Below, in pieces: positions 48,628 to 61,140 of a stretch of DNA of 64,000 bases. Position 1 is the first letter of the stretch; each line of letters opens with the position of its first letter. The position numbers and the translations under genes are program-made. The DNA is from Tillus elongatus. Taxonomy: Eukaryota > Arthropoda > Insecta > Coleoptera > Cleridae. The notes beneath the pieces are model-generated. The model ran no database searches. It was not told the origin of the DNA and saw only the letters and a list, made by a program, of their open reading frames with translations. The stretch is from contig OZ023267.1 of NCBI GenBank assembly GCA_964006375.1, positions 37,831,766 through 37,895,765 on the forward strand. Direction: 5' to 3'.

Positions 48628-49943
48628 GTTTTTGATTACTTTTGTATACAAAGTTTAGCTTTTAGATATTTGACTATTTGTAAACAATTTGTTTATTATG
48701 TTGCCCAGGATATATAAACCTATAAAGCTAAGTAATTAGCAGATGACACATTTTGAGCTTATTTCGCAATGTTTTGTATTTTGTGCGATTAACGCTCTTA
48801 TTGAAGCCTGTAGTGAGGGAATTGGAATCAGTTGTGTTATTTCACATTTAAGTTGACTTTATAATTCTGACCAGCATCTAATAGGATTGTAGATCAGTAA
48901 TCTGACGTCTCACGTGTACGCAATAGAGAACACAAACAAAATCGAATTATTATTTGAACAAACTTTTGACCTCCGTTGATCTTATTTTGATTCTATGTTT
49001 TTGTTGGTAAGAAACACAATATTCTCTTGTACTTTTTTAGATTTTACAAAAGATTTGCACTAAAATAAATGCAGTTTATTCTATATTCTCTGTAAAGTTC
49101 TATCGAGTCACAACACAAACCAATTTCATTTAGCCCAATATTTTAATCCCGAGCTCCAATGATCGAGATAATTTGAAGCCGGATTGAACAAATACAAATG
49201 TTCAATTTATATGCCCGTTGATTTTAGTTTTAAAATGCAGAATATCAATTAGGACAATGAAATTAATGTAAATGTATGTAGAGCATGCGGTATTGTTAAG
49301 CCACATGTCATCAAGTTAGCCCTGCTCATGACATACTAGATCCAGCAACTGATATCAAGTGGATTTGCCAAAACCAAGTACCGGCTGCTTTTTATCATAC
49401 ATCATCCTCCAAACCACGTACTCGGCTTGCGATAAGAAAGAGATAACCGATGTTCTATGTGAGAATCGACCAGACGTATGATAAAAGGAGGCATGAGGGG
49501 TGATTTTTTTTCAATGAATCCAGCTAAGCGTGTTGTACAATTCGTGTCCGGTCATATGTGAAATGGCAGCGCATTGAGGGACACACTAGTTAGAATGGTT
49601 CTTGGTCGGTAATAACGTGAATTTCAAAACGACCTCAAAAGAAATTTATCGTGAAATGTAATTGAATTTCACTGTATTAAATTGTTCAATTTATGAAACC
49701 GCAGTGATTTCCCTTTCGGCAGAACTGTAGTATTCTACTGGAACGTTCCCTCAGGAGTCCACACAATGCCTTCTTGATGATAATAATGGTTCCACTCTCA
49801 ACCGCTTAAATAATAAAACAATAAGGCACGCGCAGTTGGGTATTGATTGTTATCATCTTCAGATTGCTGCGCGGGAGACATACGTTTATCTTATCCACCT
49901 ACAAATTCTGACGCTTTACAAGATTTTTGGAGCTACAGTGATA
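48628..49943. other. Intron, nothing recognised
   Basis: No supported ORF or repeat in this AT-rich stretch. Confidence 0.35.
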
Positions 49944-49945
49944 TA

Positions 49946-50234
49946 CAGGGTGTTTCATAATATGTAGGACAGATTTTCTTGGGTGACAGGGGACCTCGAT
50001 AATCATATATCCAACATCTTCTGGTTTTTGGGATACAAAGTTTTGAACATTTGAAGAAACTATTGATTACTTTATACATTTTGTGATTCAATTGACACAA
50101 CCAAAGCAAATTTTGTATGTAATATAAAATAGCAAACTGCCACAATAAAAAAAAAAAAGAAATAAAAATCAACCAAGCAACTAGCTTCGGAGTTAAAAGG
50201 CTCGATATCACTAAATTACCTAGAAAACCCCCTG
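49946..50234. mobile_element. Short IS630/Tc1/mariner-like MITE
   Basis: The left end TATA-CAGGGTGTTTCATA and the reverse complement of the right end TATA-CAGGGGGTTTTCTA form a short inverted repeat of about 12 bp, flanked by TA. About 290 bp long, no coding capacity. The CAGGGTG start resembles the ends of 10462-11526 and 15318-17551. Confidence 0.65.
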
Positions 50235-50370
50235 TATAATTTCATTGCTGGTAGTCCTAGAGAGCAGTTCTATATAAAAAGTGTCCCAAGACTTATGTTC
50301 ATATTTGCCCTTATTTTATTTTCGGTTAAAGCGGACTTGCTGACGGTTTACTGGAGATACAATTATATCC

Positions 50371-50371
50371 T

Positions 50372-50410
<39 letters not shown>
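50371..50410. repeat. (AAT)n microsatellite
   Basis: About 40 bp of AAT repeats. Confidence 0.95.
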
Positions 50411-50768
50411 TATGAATCTACGTTATGAGTAGGTTGCCGTGTGCGCAATACTATTCTACTTTTTGGTGAAACTACGATACTAAAATCAAAACTGACATAG
50501 CACTTTTTGTTTTTGAACTACGTTTTGAAAATATGTCATTTTTAGACACCTTCTGTGTCTTCTAAATATGGTGGAATGAAAAAACTGTGAAACTAATTCT
50601 AATAGATTTTTTAACGTAGAATTAATTTAATGATGTAAATAGTTTTTTCTATTAACCTCAGAATGGGTGATACAAATCAAACATATGATTTTTAAATGGA
50701 ACACAGTAGGTCACTGGATCCAGCCAGTTGAGTTTTTTAAGTATATATGTTTTTGTATACACACACAC

Positions 50769-50773
<5 letters not shown>

Positions 50774-50853
<80 letters not shown>
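50774..50853. repeat. (TA)n microsatellite left of a LINE fragment
   Basis: About 80 bp of TA following a short (AC)n run; directly adjoins LINE coding sequence on its right. Confidence 0.96.
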
Positions 50854-50858
<5 letters not shown>

Positions 50859-51808
50859 CTGTTGCTGGTCATGATTCCAACGAGCAATGCGTGGAGTATC
50901 GGATACCGCAGGGATCAGTCCTTGGTCCCTTAATATTTATTTTATTCATAAATGACGTACCATCTTTTATAAGATGTGATTTTAGAGTAGTGTTTGCTGA
51001 TTACATTATCTTGGTGGTAGTGGATGATGATGTTGAGGCTCTTCAAGCGAAGTTGCGCATTGCCTACTCTGACTTGTTGGACAAATAAGTTGGTTGTGGA
51101 CAATTCCAAGACTGCCTTTATGCGCTTTGGCGGACTATCCAGTCTGCCCTTTCCAAATAATATCACGGCGAATGGCGTTTAGGTTGGTTCCACTGGGTGC
51201 ACACGATTTCTTGGAACCTTGATTGATCAGGAACTGCGATGGGATGAGCACGTTGAGTATGTTTGTCGGAGCTTTAATAAAGCATTTTTTGTTCTACTAC
51301 AGCTAAAGTATACACTGAACACTGAAAGTTTAATCACAGTTTACAATGCACTTGTGGGATCGGTGTTGGCCTATAATATTATTCTATGTGGAGGCTCTGT
51401 ATGTGTTAACAGATTGCTAATCCTTCAAAAAAAAATTCTAAGACTTATATTTCACCGCTTTGATGTAAATTCTTTCAATCACAGTTATGATACTCGTGAC
51501 CGTGGTGATTTACGTTCGGTGGCCCATAATACAGCAAAATATGAAAGATATTTTATATTTAATGGTATTAGATTTTATAATAAATTACCAAATAGGTGTA
51601 GGCCACATACTGAGTTCAGGATATTTAAAAATAACTTGAAGGCACTCCTAGCATCCAAGTATTAAGGAGTATTTATGTGATAATAACTGTGATATTTCTG
51701 TTTAGTTATAGAGACTTGTTTGCTATTGTTATATATTATGCGTACCTGTGTGTACTGGTTTACTTCCCTTATGTACATTTTTGTATCGAAACGGCTAATA
51801 CAGTGTTA

Positions 51809-51815
<7 letters not shown>
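50854..51815 (+). mobile_element. LINE 3' half between two (TA)n arrays
   Basis: Plus-strand frames give [20 protein letters not shown] (about 50896-50955), then VVFADYIILVVV, in which the catalytic Ala-Asp-Asp is changed to Ala-Asp-Tyr. After a frameshift near 51085 come VDNSKTAFMRFGGL, FLGTLIDQELRWDEHVEYVC, LVGSVLAYNIILCGG, NHSYDTRDRGDL and GIRFYNKLPNRCR, ending at TAA 51663-51665. This is the palm, thumb and conserved tail (H.Y.TR, G...YN.LP) of a CR1/Jockey-like RT. TA arrays stand on both sides (50774-50853 and 51816-51868). The right one could be the element's own tail. Confidence 0.82.

Positions 51816-51868
<53 letters not shown>
51816..51868. repeat. (TA)n microsatellite right of the LINE fragment
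   Basis: About 53 bp of TA, ending TTCTTTTC. Confidence 0.95.
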
Positions 51869-52480
<612 letters not shown>

Positions 52481-53522
52481 ATTGTGGCAGCACAAACTTT
52501 AAAAGTAGAGAAGTTATTTAGAGCGCGTTAACAGTTATAAACTTGATATGATCATCAGTCGCAGTAGTATTCTGATCATAACAAATTACTTCTGCACACA
52601 CAAATGAGTCAAATACATTTATAAAATCTAATAAAAAACAAGAGTTTCGTAATTTGTTGAGAGGTTATGAGATGTGGTGAAACGTCAAACTAACTGTACC
52701 GCAGCATTAGCATAATATTATTATGTCGCGACTACACTCACCACATTTCGCATGCGCGTGACAGTGCAAAAATAAGTAGCCTCATTATCATATCTCTCTA
52801 GTAATTGTATCATGCCTAAAACCCAAATTTAAGGCTGAATTTCCTATTTCTTCGTCTTCTTCTTCTTCTTTGTTTATGGTGTCTGTTTCTACTAACGCAA
52901 ATTTACAATTTGTTGTTGACAATTGACAATAAATGACATTACCACAGAATGGCAAGTGACAGCTGAGTTACAGCAGGAACGCAGTCTAACAACCTTGTCA
53001 GATAGAGTAAGTTAGGATTGGAGGGATAAATAAAAAATCATGAGAAATGAGTAACTCGAAATTTGCAGATATTAAATAGAGTTATGGATTACGGTATTTT
53101 TAACTAACTGATAAAATTAAAGTTTATAAAATGTTTTCTTTATTATCAGGAGTTGTGAAAATTTGAGATGTTTATACATGAAAGGTTTAACTACATGAAA
53201 TTTCTGAAGATCTGGCAATCCCGGTAAGAAACAGCTACATCTTGATATATTGCAATTGTTGTAACTTCCGTGTTTAGATGTTTATCAACGATTTATTTAA
53301 ATAGCATAGCAGTACAAGTAGCATCATCTGTCTTTGGCCAACATGATAGATATTGCATCACACAATTTGCAGTGATGTCAAGGATTATTTTAATATTAAT
53401 TACGAATAGCTTTATTTATATTTGATCAAAGGACTTTAAAATTGGTACACAACCACGTCTATCTATGTTCTTGAAGTTGTCGATTTTCGTTTCAATAACT
53501 TAAACAATTTGAAAGATATTGC
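52481..53522. other. Intron, nothing recognised
   Basis: A short TCT run near 52850-52870 and otherwise AT-rich sequence without supported features. Confidence 0.35.
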
Positions 53523-53524
<2 letters not shown>

Positions 53525-53584
<60 letters not shown>

Positions 53585-53690
53585 TAACTTTTTAACTGAC
53601 CCTGGATATGGGTTCCAGGGGTCCTAATTCGCGCTCATTTGAAGAAAATTTCCGAAAGTTCTTACCATCGATATCTCTCTATTAGTCGAT
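53525..53690 (+). repeat. GCAGCAAG-family right-half fragment, copy N
   Basis: (TA)n at 53525-53582 followed by the family right flank (taactgaccctggatatggg, gcgctcatttgaagaaa). Left half absent. Confidence 0.75.
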
Positions 53691-53813
53691 TTTCTTTTTT
53701 ATTATGAACATAGTTACTTTTGCCATCGCAACAGTCTCAAAATGCTTGAATTCTTCAGCAGAGAACTTTTACTTTATATATAATCACGGAGGAGTAGCTA
53801 ACTAGCAGAAAAA

Positions 53814-55395
53814 CTTCGGGACGCAGCAAGTGCGTTATGGTAGTGAATTTTCATTAAAATGTATTTAATAGCAAATGTGTGTGGTTTTTTTAGAAAGCAG
53901 GCATCAAATTTGATTACCAGTATAACATGTATAGTAAAAACAATGTGCCATGTTTCATCAACATAACTTTATTGTTTGAAAACGTACAAACATTTCCGAA
54001 AGTAAACTTAAAGTGTAACCGAAAAAATCCATTTCTTGGTCAACCTTATAGGTCAATAGCAAATTGAGCTTTTCAGCTTTACAGAAAAATCAGCAACTTT
54101 TAATCACGCGTCGAATTCTTGTCGTAGGAATCTATTTGTTGAATTTACTGGCACACAACGTGATAAATAGGAAATCCAGAAATCAAAATAAATAGAAAAC
54201 GGTTCCATTGCATGAGATGACAAAGCGCCAATAGAATAAGCCAAAAAGGAGCCTTAAGGTGCAAAATTGTGTCTAGCTGGTGACATTAAATTAAAAATCA
54301 ATATGACAAAGACAGAAGTGATAAAAAAGGCTGAAATATAAATCACATTAAAAATGAATATAAGGCTGAAGGGTCAACAACTTCAATAAGTACAAAACCC
54401 GGATGCACCAAGTGCATTAAGGAAACGAATTTATATAAGAATGGGTTTCCATAAAAAATGTTAATTAAATAATTAACAAAATTTGCATTTCACGATATGC
54501 CAAAAAATTATTTTCAAAAACTCGCCACCATAACGAACATTCTGCATCCCGACTTTTTTTCAACACTTTTCTATAGAAATTCGCTACCATAACGCACTTG
54601 CTGCGTCCGGAATTTCTTAATTTACAAACATGCATTATATTTCCATAGAAAATGCAAAAACATAAGGCGTTTTCGACTAAAAAAAATTATTTGTTTCACC
54701 AACGACTTATGGGCCATCCTGTGATTGTAGAAATATTTTTTAAGGTGTAGCTCAAGACACCCTATAATTAATGTATACAATATTTTTTCATATCTTGTAT
54801 AATAACGAATATATTGAGCTTTATTGATTTTTTATGAAAATTCGACAAAAATTATATACCATTAAACGACAAACTCTATAGCTAAGACTATTGCCAAGCA
54901 TCAGAGAACGGGTCTATTTGAAATGAATTTTCTGGAAATATTTTATTAAAATGAAGGACAATGACGGTTGAAACTAAGACTTTAGGGTTTGTAAAACATT
55001 CTTCTTGAGACATTTTCTTTCCATAGCCCGTATTAGATTCAAGTTATTTGCCTAAATGTTGCAAATTTTGACGTTTTAAATTGTCACTTTGACGTTTTGA
55101 GGAAAACCCCAATTTATTTTTCTTTAAATGCCCATAACTTTTTTGTCTTTTGACCTACAGAGCTAAGTAGCTCACCTATAACAATATAAACCAGCGTACC
55201 AAATTTGGGTGCCCTTACTTTGTTAATTCCGGAGATATAATTTTTTTTTTGAAAGAAAACACAAAATTTTCCGGGAAAACCTGGGCCGATTTTCCTAACT
55301 AACGAACTTATCCAATCCATTTGCAAAAGGAAGGTATTCACCAAATTATCAAAATTGGCCCATTATTTTTTGAGTTATTGGTGTGATACATATAT

Positions 55396-55491
<96 letters not shown>

Positions 55492-55623
55492 ATATAAAAA
55501 TTGAAACTGACCCCGGATATGTGTTCTGGGGGGGCCTAATTAGCGCTCATTTAAAGAAATTTTTTCAAAATTCAAAAGTCGGGATCTCCTCATTAGTGAT
55601 TCTTTTTTAAGAAAATTCACTAA
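53814..55623 (+). repeat. GCAGCAAG-family repeat, copy O (longest form)
   Basis: Left end GGGACGCAGCAAGTGCGTTA (53818). Further family ends in inverted orientation at about 54530 and 54580-54610. Then the long interior (ccttaaggtg-like, agctcaagacaccctataat, catcagagaacgg, a ttttgacgttt phrase), (TA)n at 55399-55487, the right flank, and right hairpin 55591-55623. The unrelated stretch 54080-54560 may be an insertion. Confidence 0.82.
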
Positions 55624-56460
55624 AAATAATAATTTTGTAATGATATGAGCAGGGTGTGGCGTAATCATGATTTCCAACAACTTAGCATTAAGTAAAACAG
55701 TTTGAACAAAAGCTTTTTATATAACCTGCGGAAACAACATTTATATTTCCAAGGTTAAGTTAGAACCTCATATGTTACATAATGTAATCAAGCTTTTCGT
55801 TGTGACAACATAGGGCTTCATTAATAACAGTGGGGTAAGAAATCCAATATAAGAATTTTGTGGGAAAAATGCGTATGCAAACAATGCGAATGCCAGATGC
55901 AACATCGTGCAACTCGTACGTTTCCATAGCCGTGCGTAACTGGCTTATCCCTATCCCTCGATTTAGGGATCTAGTGTATGTTATTATGGGTTATTCTTCA
56001 GAACTAACCAAGTGGAAGTATAACACCTCGTACACATAACGTCACCAACAGGCGGTCGACGCCCCGAACAAGCTAATTCTATCATAAATTATCTTCTTAC
56101 CACTTTAAGTTAACTTGCTGCAGATATAAACTGCAGATATAAACATAAACTAATAGATGTGATTTAGTACTTAATTAACATAATTGTAAAAAGTTGTTTG
56201 CGACCTAAATTAGTTAACATTGGTAATGATCTCTTTATTAAAGAACTGCCTCTTTCATTTATTTTAGTTGAAATATTTCTTTATAGTTTTTAGCTAACGG
56301 TTCCTTGTTGGCAACATGCTTTTTAATCTAGAAAATTGATAAAAATGTGGTAGTAGACCAAAATTGTTTGCGCCTACATAGACCCACATTACTAAAATTG
56401 AACAATAAAATTAACAAATTATTGAAAATTACAACACATAGAAGAGGATAAGATTAAAAA
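55624..56460. other. Intron, nothing recognised
   Basis: No supported ORF or repeat. Confidence 0.35.
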
Positions 56461-56461
56461 A

Positions 56462-56773
56462 ACTTCGGGACGCAGCAAGTGCGTTATGGTAGCTAATTTT
56501 CATTAAATGGTTCAAATTTGCATAACTAAATTTTCTATAAACCTAGAGTTTTGGTACATAGTAAGCTATTTACTAGGGTAACATACCAACCAAATTTCAT
56601 TTAAATAACTTTTCACTTTTTTGAGATACAAATTTTTTCTTCGGAAAAATTTATTTTTCTTAGGACAAATTACTTCTCTAGGGCTTGCTAACGAACTTAT
56701 CCAAGCCATTACTAAAGGGAAGATTCTTGCCGAGTTTCATCAAAATTGGTTAATAACTTTTTGACCCATTGTG

Positions 56774-56866
<93 letters not shown>

Positions 56867-56985
56867 ATATAAAAATTGAAACTGACCCCGGATTTGGGTT
56901 TTAGAGGTCCTAGTTTGCGACCATTTGAAGAAATTTTTTCAAAATTTAAGAGTCGGGATCTCCTTATTAGTCAATTTTAAAAAAA
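56462..56985 (+). repeat. GCAGCAAG-family repeat, copy P (short form)
   Basis: Left end GGGACGCAGCAAGTGCGTTA (56466), interior with aacgaacttatccaagccat, (TA)n at 56777-56862, right flank gaaactgaccccggatttgg, and a worn right hairpin ending near 56985. Confidence 0.85.
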
Positions 56986-57128
56986 ATAGAGAATAACTAA
57001 TATTTAGAAAAGTAACGTTTTTTGAATAAAAAACATACAATATTTTTCTGGATTTTAATACGGAATAAGATTATATAATCAAAATAGGGGCTTTTTATTT
57101 GAAAAACTCAAGTTTCAGCAGTTTTTTC

Positions 57129-57134
<6 letters not shown>

Positions 57135-57204
<70 letters not shown>
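57135..57204. repeat. (TA)n microsatellite truncating a transposase
   Basis: About 70 bp of TA directly next to the broken transposase at 57205-57640. Confidence 0.95.
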
Positions 57205-57206
<2 letters not shown>

Positions 57207-57640
57207 AATCGATTGGTCGTCACCCACCAGGCTACTTGCCAAGAAAGCGGTCATCTAAAAAGTCGCGAACAGGACGCGCACAGTGCAGAGGTGCACCATC
57301 TTGCTGAAACCAAGTATTGCCACTGGGTAAATCAGGATCATCTTTATTTGGAAAACTTGCAGCAAGATCAGGAATCAGCTCATTCCTTAGAAAATTATGA
57401 TATCGCTGCCCAGTGAGAGTTTCGTCGAAGAATAAAGGACCTTTGATTTTATCGTGGACTATTCCTGCCCACACGTTAACTTTACAAGGGTGTTGTGTAT
57501 CTGCATCAGTCATCCAGTGAGAATTTTCTCCACTCGACTACCTGTAACTTTGTTTATTCACTGTTTCATTTGGCCAAAATGATACTTCGTCCGAAAAAAT
57601 AATTTGCATTATTTCACAAAAATGGATTCATCATCATTCG
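57205..57640 (-). pseudogene. IS630/Tc1/mariner-type transposase fragment
   Basis: On the minus strand FSDEVSFWPNETVNKQSYR (about 57600-57545, with the first catalytic Asp block) leads into HWMTDADTQHPCKVNVWAGI, then KGPLFFDETLTGQRYHNFL and NTWFQQDGAPLHCARPVRDF (second catalytic Asp). The frame stops at 57232, just before the (TA)n array, so the third acidic block (SPDLTPLDF) is lost. The N-terminal DNA-binding half was not identified. It is related in pattern to, but not the same sequence as, the one at 15975-17049. Confidence 0.83.
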
Positions 57641-57713
57641 AAACATCAGGTGCTACTCGTAGTTCAATCACCTATCTTCGCTCTTCGAGATAGATCTATG
57701 TTCATTTAGCACT

Positions 57714-57733
57714 CCCCCCCCCCCCCCCCCCCC
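57714..57733. repeat. Poly-C run
   Basis: About 20 consecutive C just left of repeat copy Q; unusual in this AT-rich window and a possible assembly or read artefact. Confidence 0.85.
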
Positions 57734-57756
57734 GTGATCACCAAATCAAAGATAAA

Positions 57757-58090
57757 AAGCCTGGACGCAGCAAGTGCGTTATGGTAGTGAATTTTCATAG
57801 AAATGATTTGGTACAAAATATTTTTTTATAACTTCTTTTCTTGTAAGATAGAAATCTGAATTTTGGTGTATAGTTTACATTTGGTGTCGTAAATCTACCT
57901 ACCTAAATTTGGTTATCATAGATTTTTAATTTTTTGAGATAAAATTTTTTTTCGAATAAAAACTCAATTTTTCCAGAAAACCTCGTCCGATTTTCCTGAC
58001 TAACGAACTTATTTAAGTCATTTACAAAAGGAAGGTACGTGCCAAATTTTATCAAAATCCGCCCATTATTTTTGAGTTATCAATGTGATA

Positions 58091-58165
<75 letters not shown>

Positions 58166-58277
58166 TGAAACTGACCACGTATATGGGTTCTAGTTCGCGG
58201 TCGTTTGCAAGAATTTTTTCAAAATTCAAAAGTCGGGATCTCCCCATTAGTGATTTTTTTCTACTAAAATTCACTAA
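57757..58277 (+). repeat. GCAGCAAG-family repeat, copy Q (short form, full ends)
   Basis: Left end AGCCTGGACGCAGCAAGTGC (57758), interior as in copies C and I, (TA)n at 58095-58162, right flank, right hairpin 58245-58277. At about 520 bp it is a good reference for the minimal full-length unit. Confidence 0.9.
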
Positions 58278-58955
58278 AAACGCTTTTTTTATCGTCTTGG
58301 CTATAATGCAAGTTAAAAATTTTGCAGCTACAGTCGATTTATCACAAGTAGATCCATGTTGGCTAGAGCTGAATAATTTCTTATTAAAAACAAAAACGCT
58401 AGACTTTCACAAATTCGAGTATCAATCATTCTGGAAAAAGAGGACGATATACTAAAATATGTCTAATTTGATGGCATGTTTTTTGGCCTTTTTTGGCGTA
58501 TAGATATAGTTTGCGTGTTTTTAAGTCCTTTGGGAAACTCACATTTTTAATGCAGGTATTGATTAAATGATTCATGTTAAGCAAAAAATGCAATTACTGT
58601 AAAAGTCTCTCTTAAAACAATTTATAAATAAAGTTATCCTGAAATCATATGTAAGGTATCTTCGAGCCTGATCTTATAAAAGCACAGAAGAGAAGCAATA
58701 ATGTATCAATGCTACTGAAGTAACGGCAACTTCTCGTTACAAAATTTAACAACCTGCATGTGCTAGCAACAATGCTTGTTAAGTGCTATGTAAATAACTG
58801 TTTGCAGTTAAATATGACCCACAAGGTCACATACAGTCTGATATTACAGGAGGTACTTAGACAAATAACAGATAAAGTAGATAGGTGACGACCATTACGC
58901 AAATGGCATACAGCAACATTGAGAGATACTCAATGCAAAACCATTCCACAGACAC
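58278..58955. other. Intron, nothing recognised
   Basis: No supported ORF or repeat. Confidence 0.35.
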
Positions 58956-58959
58956 AAAC

Positions 58960-59240
58960 GGCTCAGTAAATTAAGTCGACTGAAGGGTCCTCTAGCGTTT
59001 CGATTTCACAACATATTTTAATATAGCCATCTAGAGGAAATAACTGATCATCTATAAAAATATTAAAAAATAAGGACACAAGAATAGAACCTTGTGGAAC
59101 ACTAGATGTCGATGAAATAGCCTGTAAGTTCGTTCATCATCATAACATACCGTCTACCATTTACGCAGTAGTTTTGGAAGAAAATGAATTGTGATAACCC
59201 AAAGGCCTCCAGCTTATTATGAAGTAAAAAATAAGACAGA
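58960..59240 (-). mobile_element. Jockey-type RT fragment
   Basis: On the minus strand HNKLEAFGLSQFIFFQNY and VNGRRYVMMMNEL, then SSVPQGSILVSLFFNIFIDD (about 59115-59055), are the KL..FG and PQGS blocks of a non-LTR RT. KLEAFGLS is shared with the Jockey-type LINE at 20290-24440. Very short, dead. Confidence 0.65.
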
Positions 59241-59489
59241 GGCAAAAAGGTGGGTTTTAAACATCATCATAATACACAATACAATAACACAGTTACAAAG
59301 TTCACAAAACAGCAAAAAGTATAACCAACAACATAATTTTAACACAAAATGATTTTAAAATCTGCAATTTCCTCGATATAATTTTTTTGCATAAAAAATA
59401 ATCTAAAGTTTGGGTTCTTTATGTTCTGTACAAAAAGGTATTGATTCAAAGTCTTGTTGAAGTATAGACAATTTATATTTTTATTGCAG
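59241..59489. other. Intron end before the third toy exon
   Basis: AT-rich, ending in a pyrimidine tract TTTATATTTTTATTGCAG, a good 3' splice site at 59489. Confidence 0.5.
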
Positions 59490-59709
59490 GTATCATCTAT
59501 AAACAGGGTATTGCGAAATCTGGCGTCCCAAAAGGAACAGCAGGCGAATGCTCAGAACGAATCGGTTTACGATAAATTACGTATGTTTAATGGACAAACG
59601 CCTGGATGGGCCTGGTATCCCGGAACACCCACCGCTCCTCATCTTGGACTTCCTCCAGCCCCCACCGCACTCACTAGTCAAATTACCAGAGATGACATTC
59701 AAAAAAGAG
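59490..59709 (+). CDS. toy: Pax6-type exon: end of paired domain and toy-specific linker
   Basis: This 220 nt exon continues in phase 0 with [18 protein letters not shown], the last recognition helix of the paired domain, then [20 protein letters not shown] and [17 protein letters not shown], ending ITRDDIQKR plus the first base (G) of a split codon. Acceptor TTATTGCAG ends at 59489; donor GTAAGT starts at 59710. [20 protein letters not shown] is, as I recall it, a hallmark of toy and absent from ey. The homeodomain exon(s) should follow beyond position 64000. Another frame (59548-59805) is a shadow. Confidence 0.96.
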
Positions 59710-60239
59710 GTAAGTAAATTATTTTGGTATTACTCAAAACAAATTATACATTTTAAGTCTTCAATCATCAATAATTTTAAATGTTTAATAGGCATACATG
59801 CGTAAGGTGATTACTTTTTAGGTAAAATAGTCCAACTATTAAGTTACCTTGTTATTAATATATAGAACTCTGTTTAAGTCAATAAATAATATAACCTTAG
59901 TAAATATCATGCGATGCTCGTTGCGTTAAAAATCGCTAACATCCTTATATAAACAAAGAGCTTCGGCAAAATGACCAAGCTAATAAGATCAAAATAATTT
60001 CTGGGGTCGCTGATTAGTCATAACCGTGGAAATGAGCCGACCTTAAAGAAATAAAATACAAAACAATACAGCTTGAATAAACTACGCATAAGATGATTTA
60101 CATAAATTCTTCTGCTGAACATTTCTTCGCGAGGCCGCCATCCTCTTCGTTGTCTTTGACCCCCGAGTGACCCGACACTCAGATGAGGGTAACCTCGTTC
60201 TGCCCAGCCAGGTCACTCATCTCTTCCCGGCATTTACTA
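59710..60239. other. Start of the next toy intron, with a SINE 3' fragment
   Basis: After donor GTAAGT the sequence is AT-rich. 59961-60065 resembles the 3' part of the SINE at 15605-15962 (cttcggcaaaatgacc, then gtcataaccgtggaaatga and gccgacctta), so it is a truncated SINE copy. Confidence 0.5.
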
Positions 60240-61140
60240 ACCAGCCTGGAGTTTAACCGTCGGCTACTAAGAACCTAGAGCCTTAATGGCTGCCTGGCTG
60301 TCTGTGGCTATTAGGATCCACTTGTTGGTGTGGCCTCTCTTCTAGTTCTCTTCTGCGCCGTGTAAGATTGCATACATTTTGGCCCGAACGACCGTTGCGT
60401 GAGCCCCGAGGGAAATACCGTGACTTACCATCGGTCCTTCCGAATAAACGCCTGCCCGCGCCCCACGCTCCCCGCCGGATCCGTCTTTGAACGAGACAAG
60501 CGCGTCCGCTGGTAAGCCCGGCGTCTCCTCTCGCCATCCCGGTCGGGCATTACCACTCTAAACCTGTTTTCACTACAGATTCGCGGGCTCGCGAAGTCTG
60601 ACCTCATTTCAAGCATGGGCTCATTCACGATCTCCTGAATCTTGCAGTGACCACTGAAGCCTGACTTGGCCTTCAGTATATCATTGCAAGCTAGTCTGTA
60701 TAGTCCTAGCCTGGCGTTCCCTATGATAACTAAGTGTAGGGGGGCAGATCCAGCAACACCTCCTTGGCGGCGGTTGGGGTTGAAGTCATGGCCCCTGTGA
60801 TGCCGAGGCAAGCCATCCTTTGCATTTGCCCAGTTTTTGTTTGGAACTGGATTGTATCACCTTAGGCCCCCATACCAGTGCCGGGTATCTTAACGATGGT
60901 CTGGCCACCCTTGTGCACAGCCAGTGGGCCATACTAGGTCCCTGTCCCCACGTTTTTCCATATAGCCTCCTAGTGACGGCTAGGACCATGATTGCCTTGC
61001 GCAGAATTTTTTCAACATGGCCATTCCAGATTAGCTTGTAGTCCAGTACGACCCCAAAATATATTACCTCCCTGGCCATGGAAATGTTTCTACCGTACAG
61101 AGTCAGAGTTCTGTGGACCTTCACTAAACTGATTTTAATA
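60240..61140 (-). mobile_element. LINE fragment of R1/I-like type (RT end and C-terminal region)
   Basis: Minus-strand frames give TLTLYGRNISMAREVIYFGV, VLDYKLIWNGHVEKILRKA and RRLYGKTWGQGPSMAHWLCT (about 61110-60930), then RPSLRYPALVWGPKV, and later PLHLVIIGNARLGLYRLACN (about 60740-60680). The order (YLGV.LD..L.W..H, GKTWG....HWLYT...RP...Y....W, then PL.L.I...A....RL) is that of R1/I/LOA-type ORF2. The part 60240-60680 is markedly GC-richer than the rest of the window. Stops and frameshifts are present; no endonuclease or YADD box in view. Confidence 0.75.

Noticed and set aside
60425..60811. Arg-rich 128-codon frame as a host gene
   Set aside because: The second half matches the post-RT region of an R1/I-like LINE; the Arg-rich part follows from high GC.
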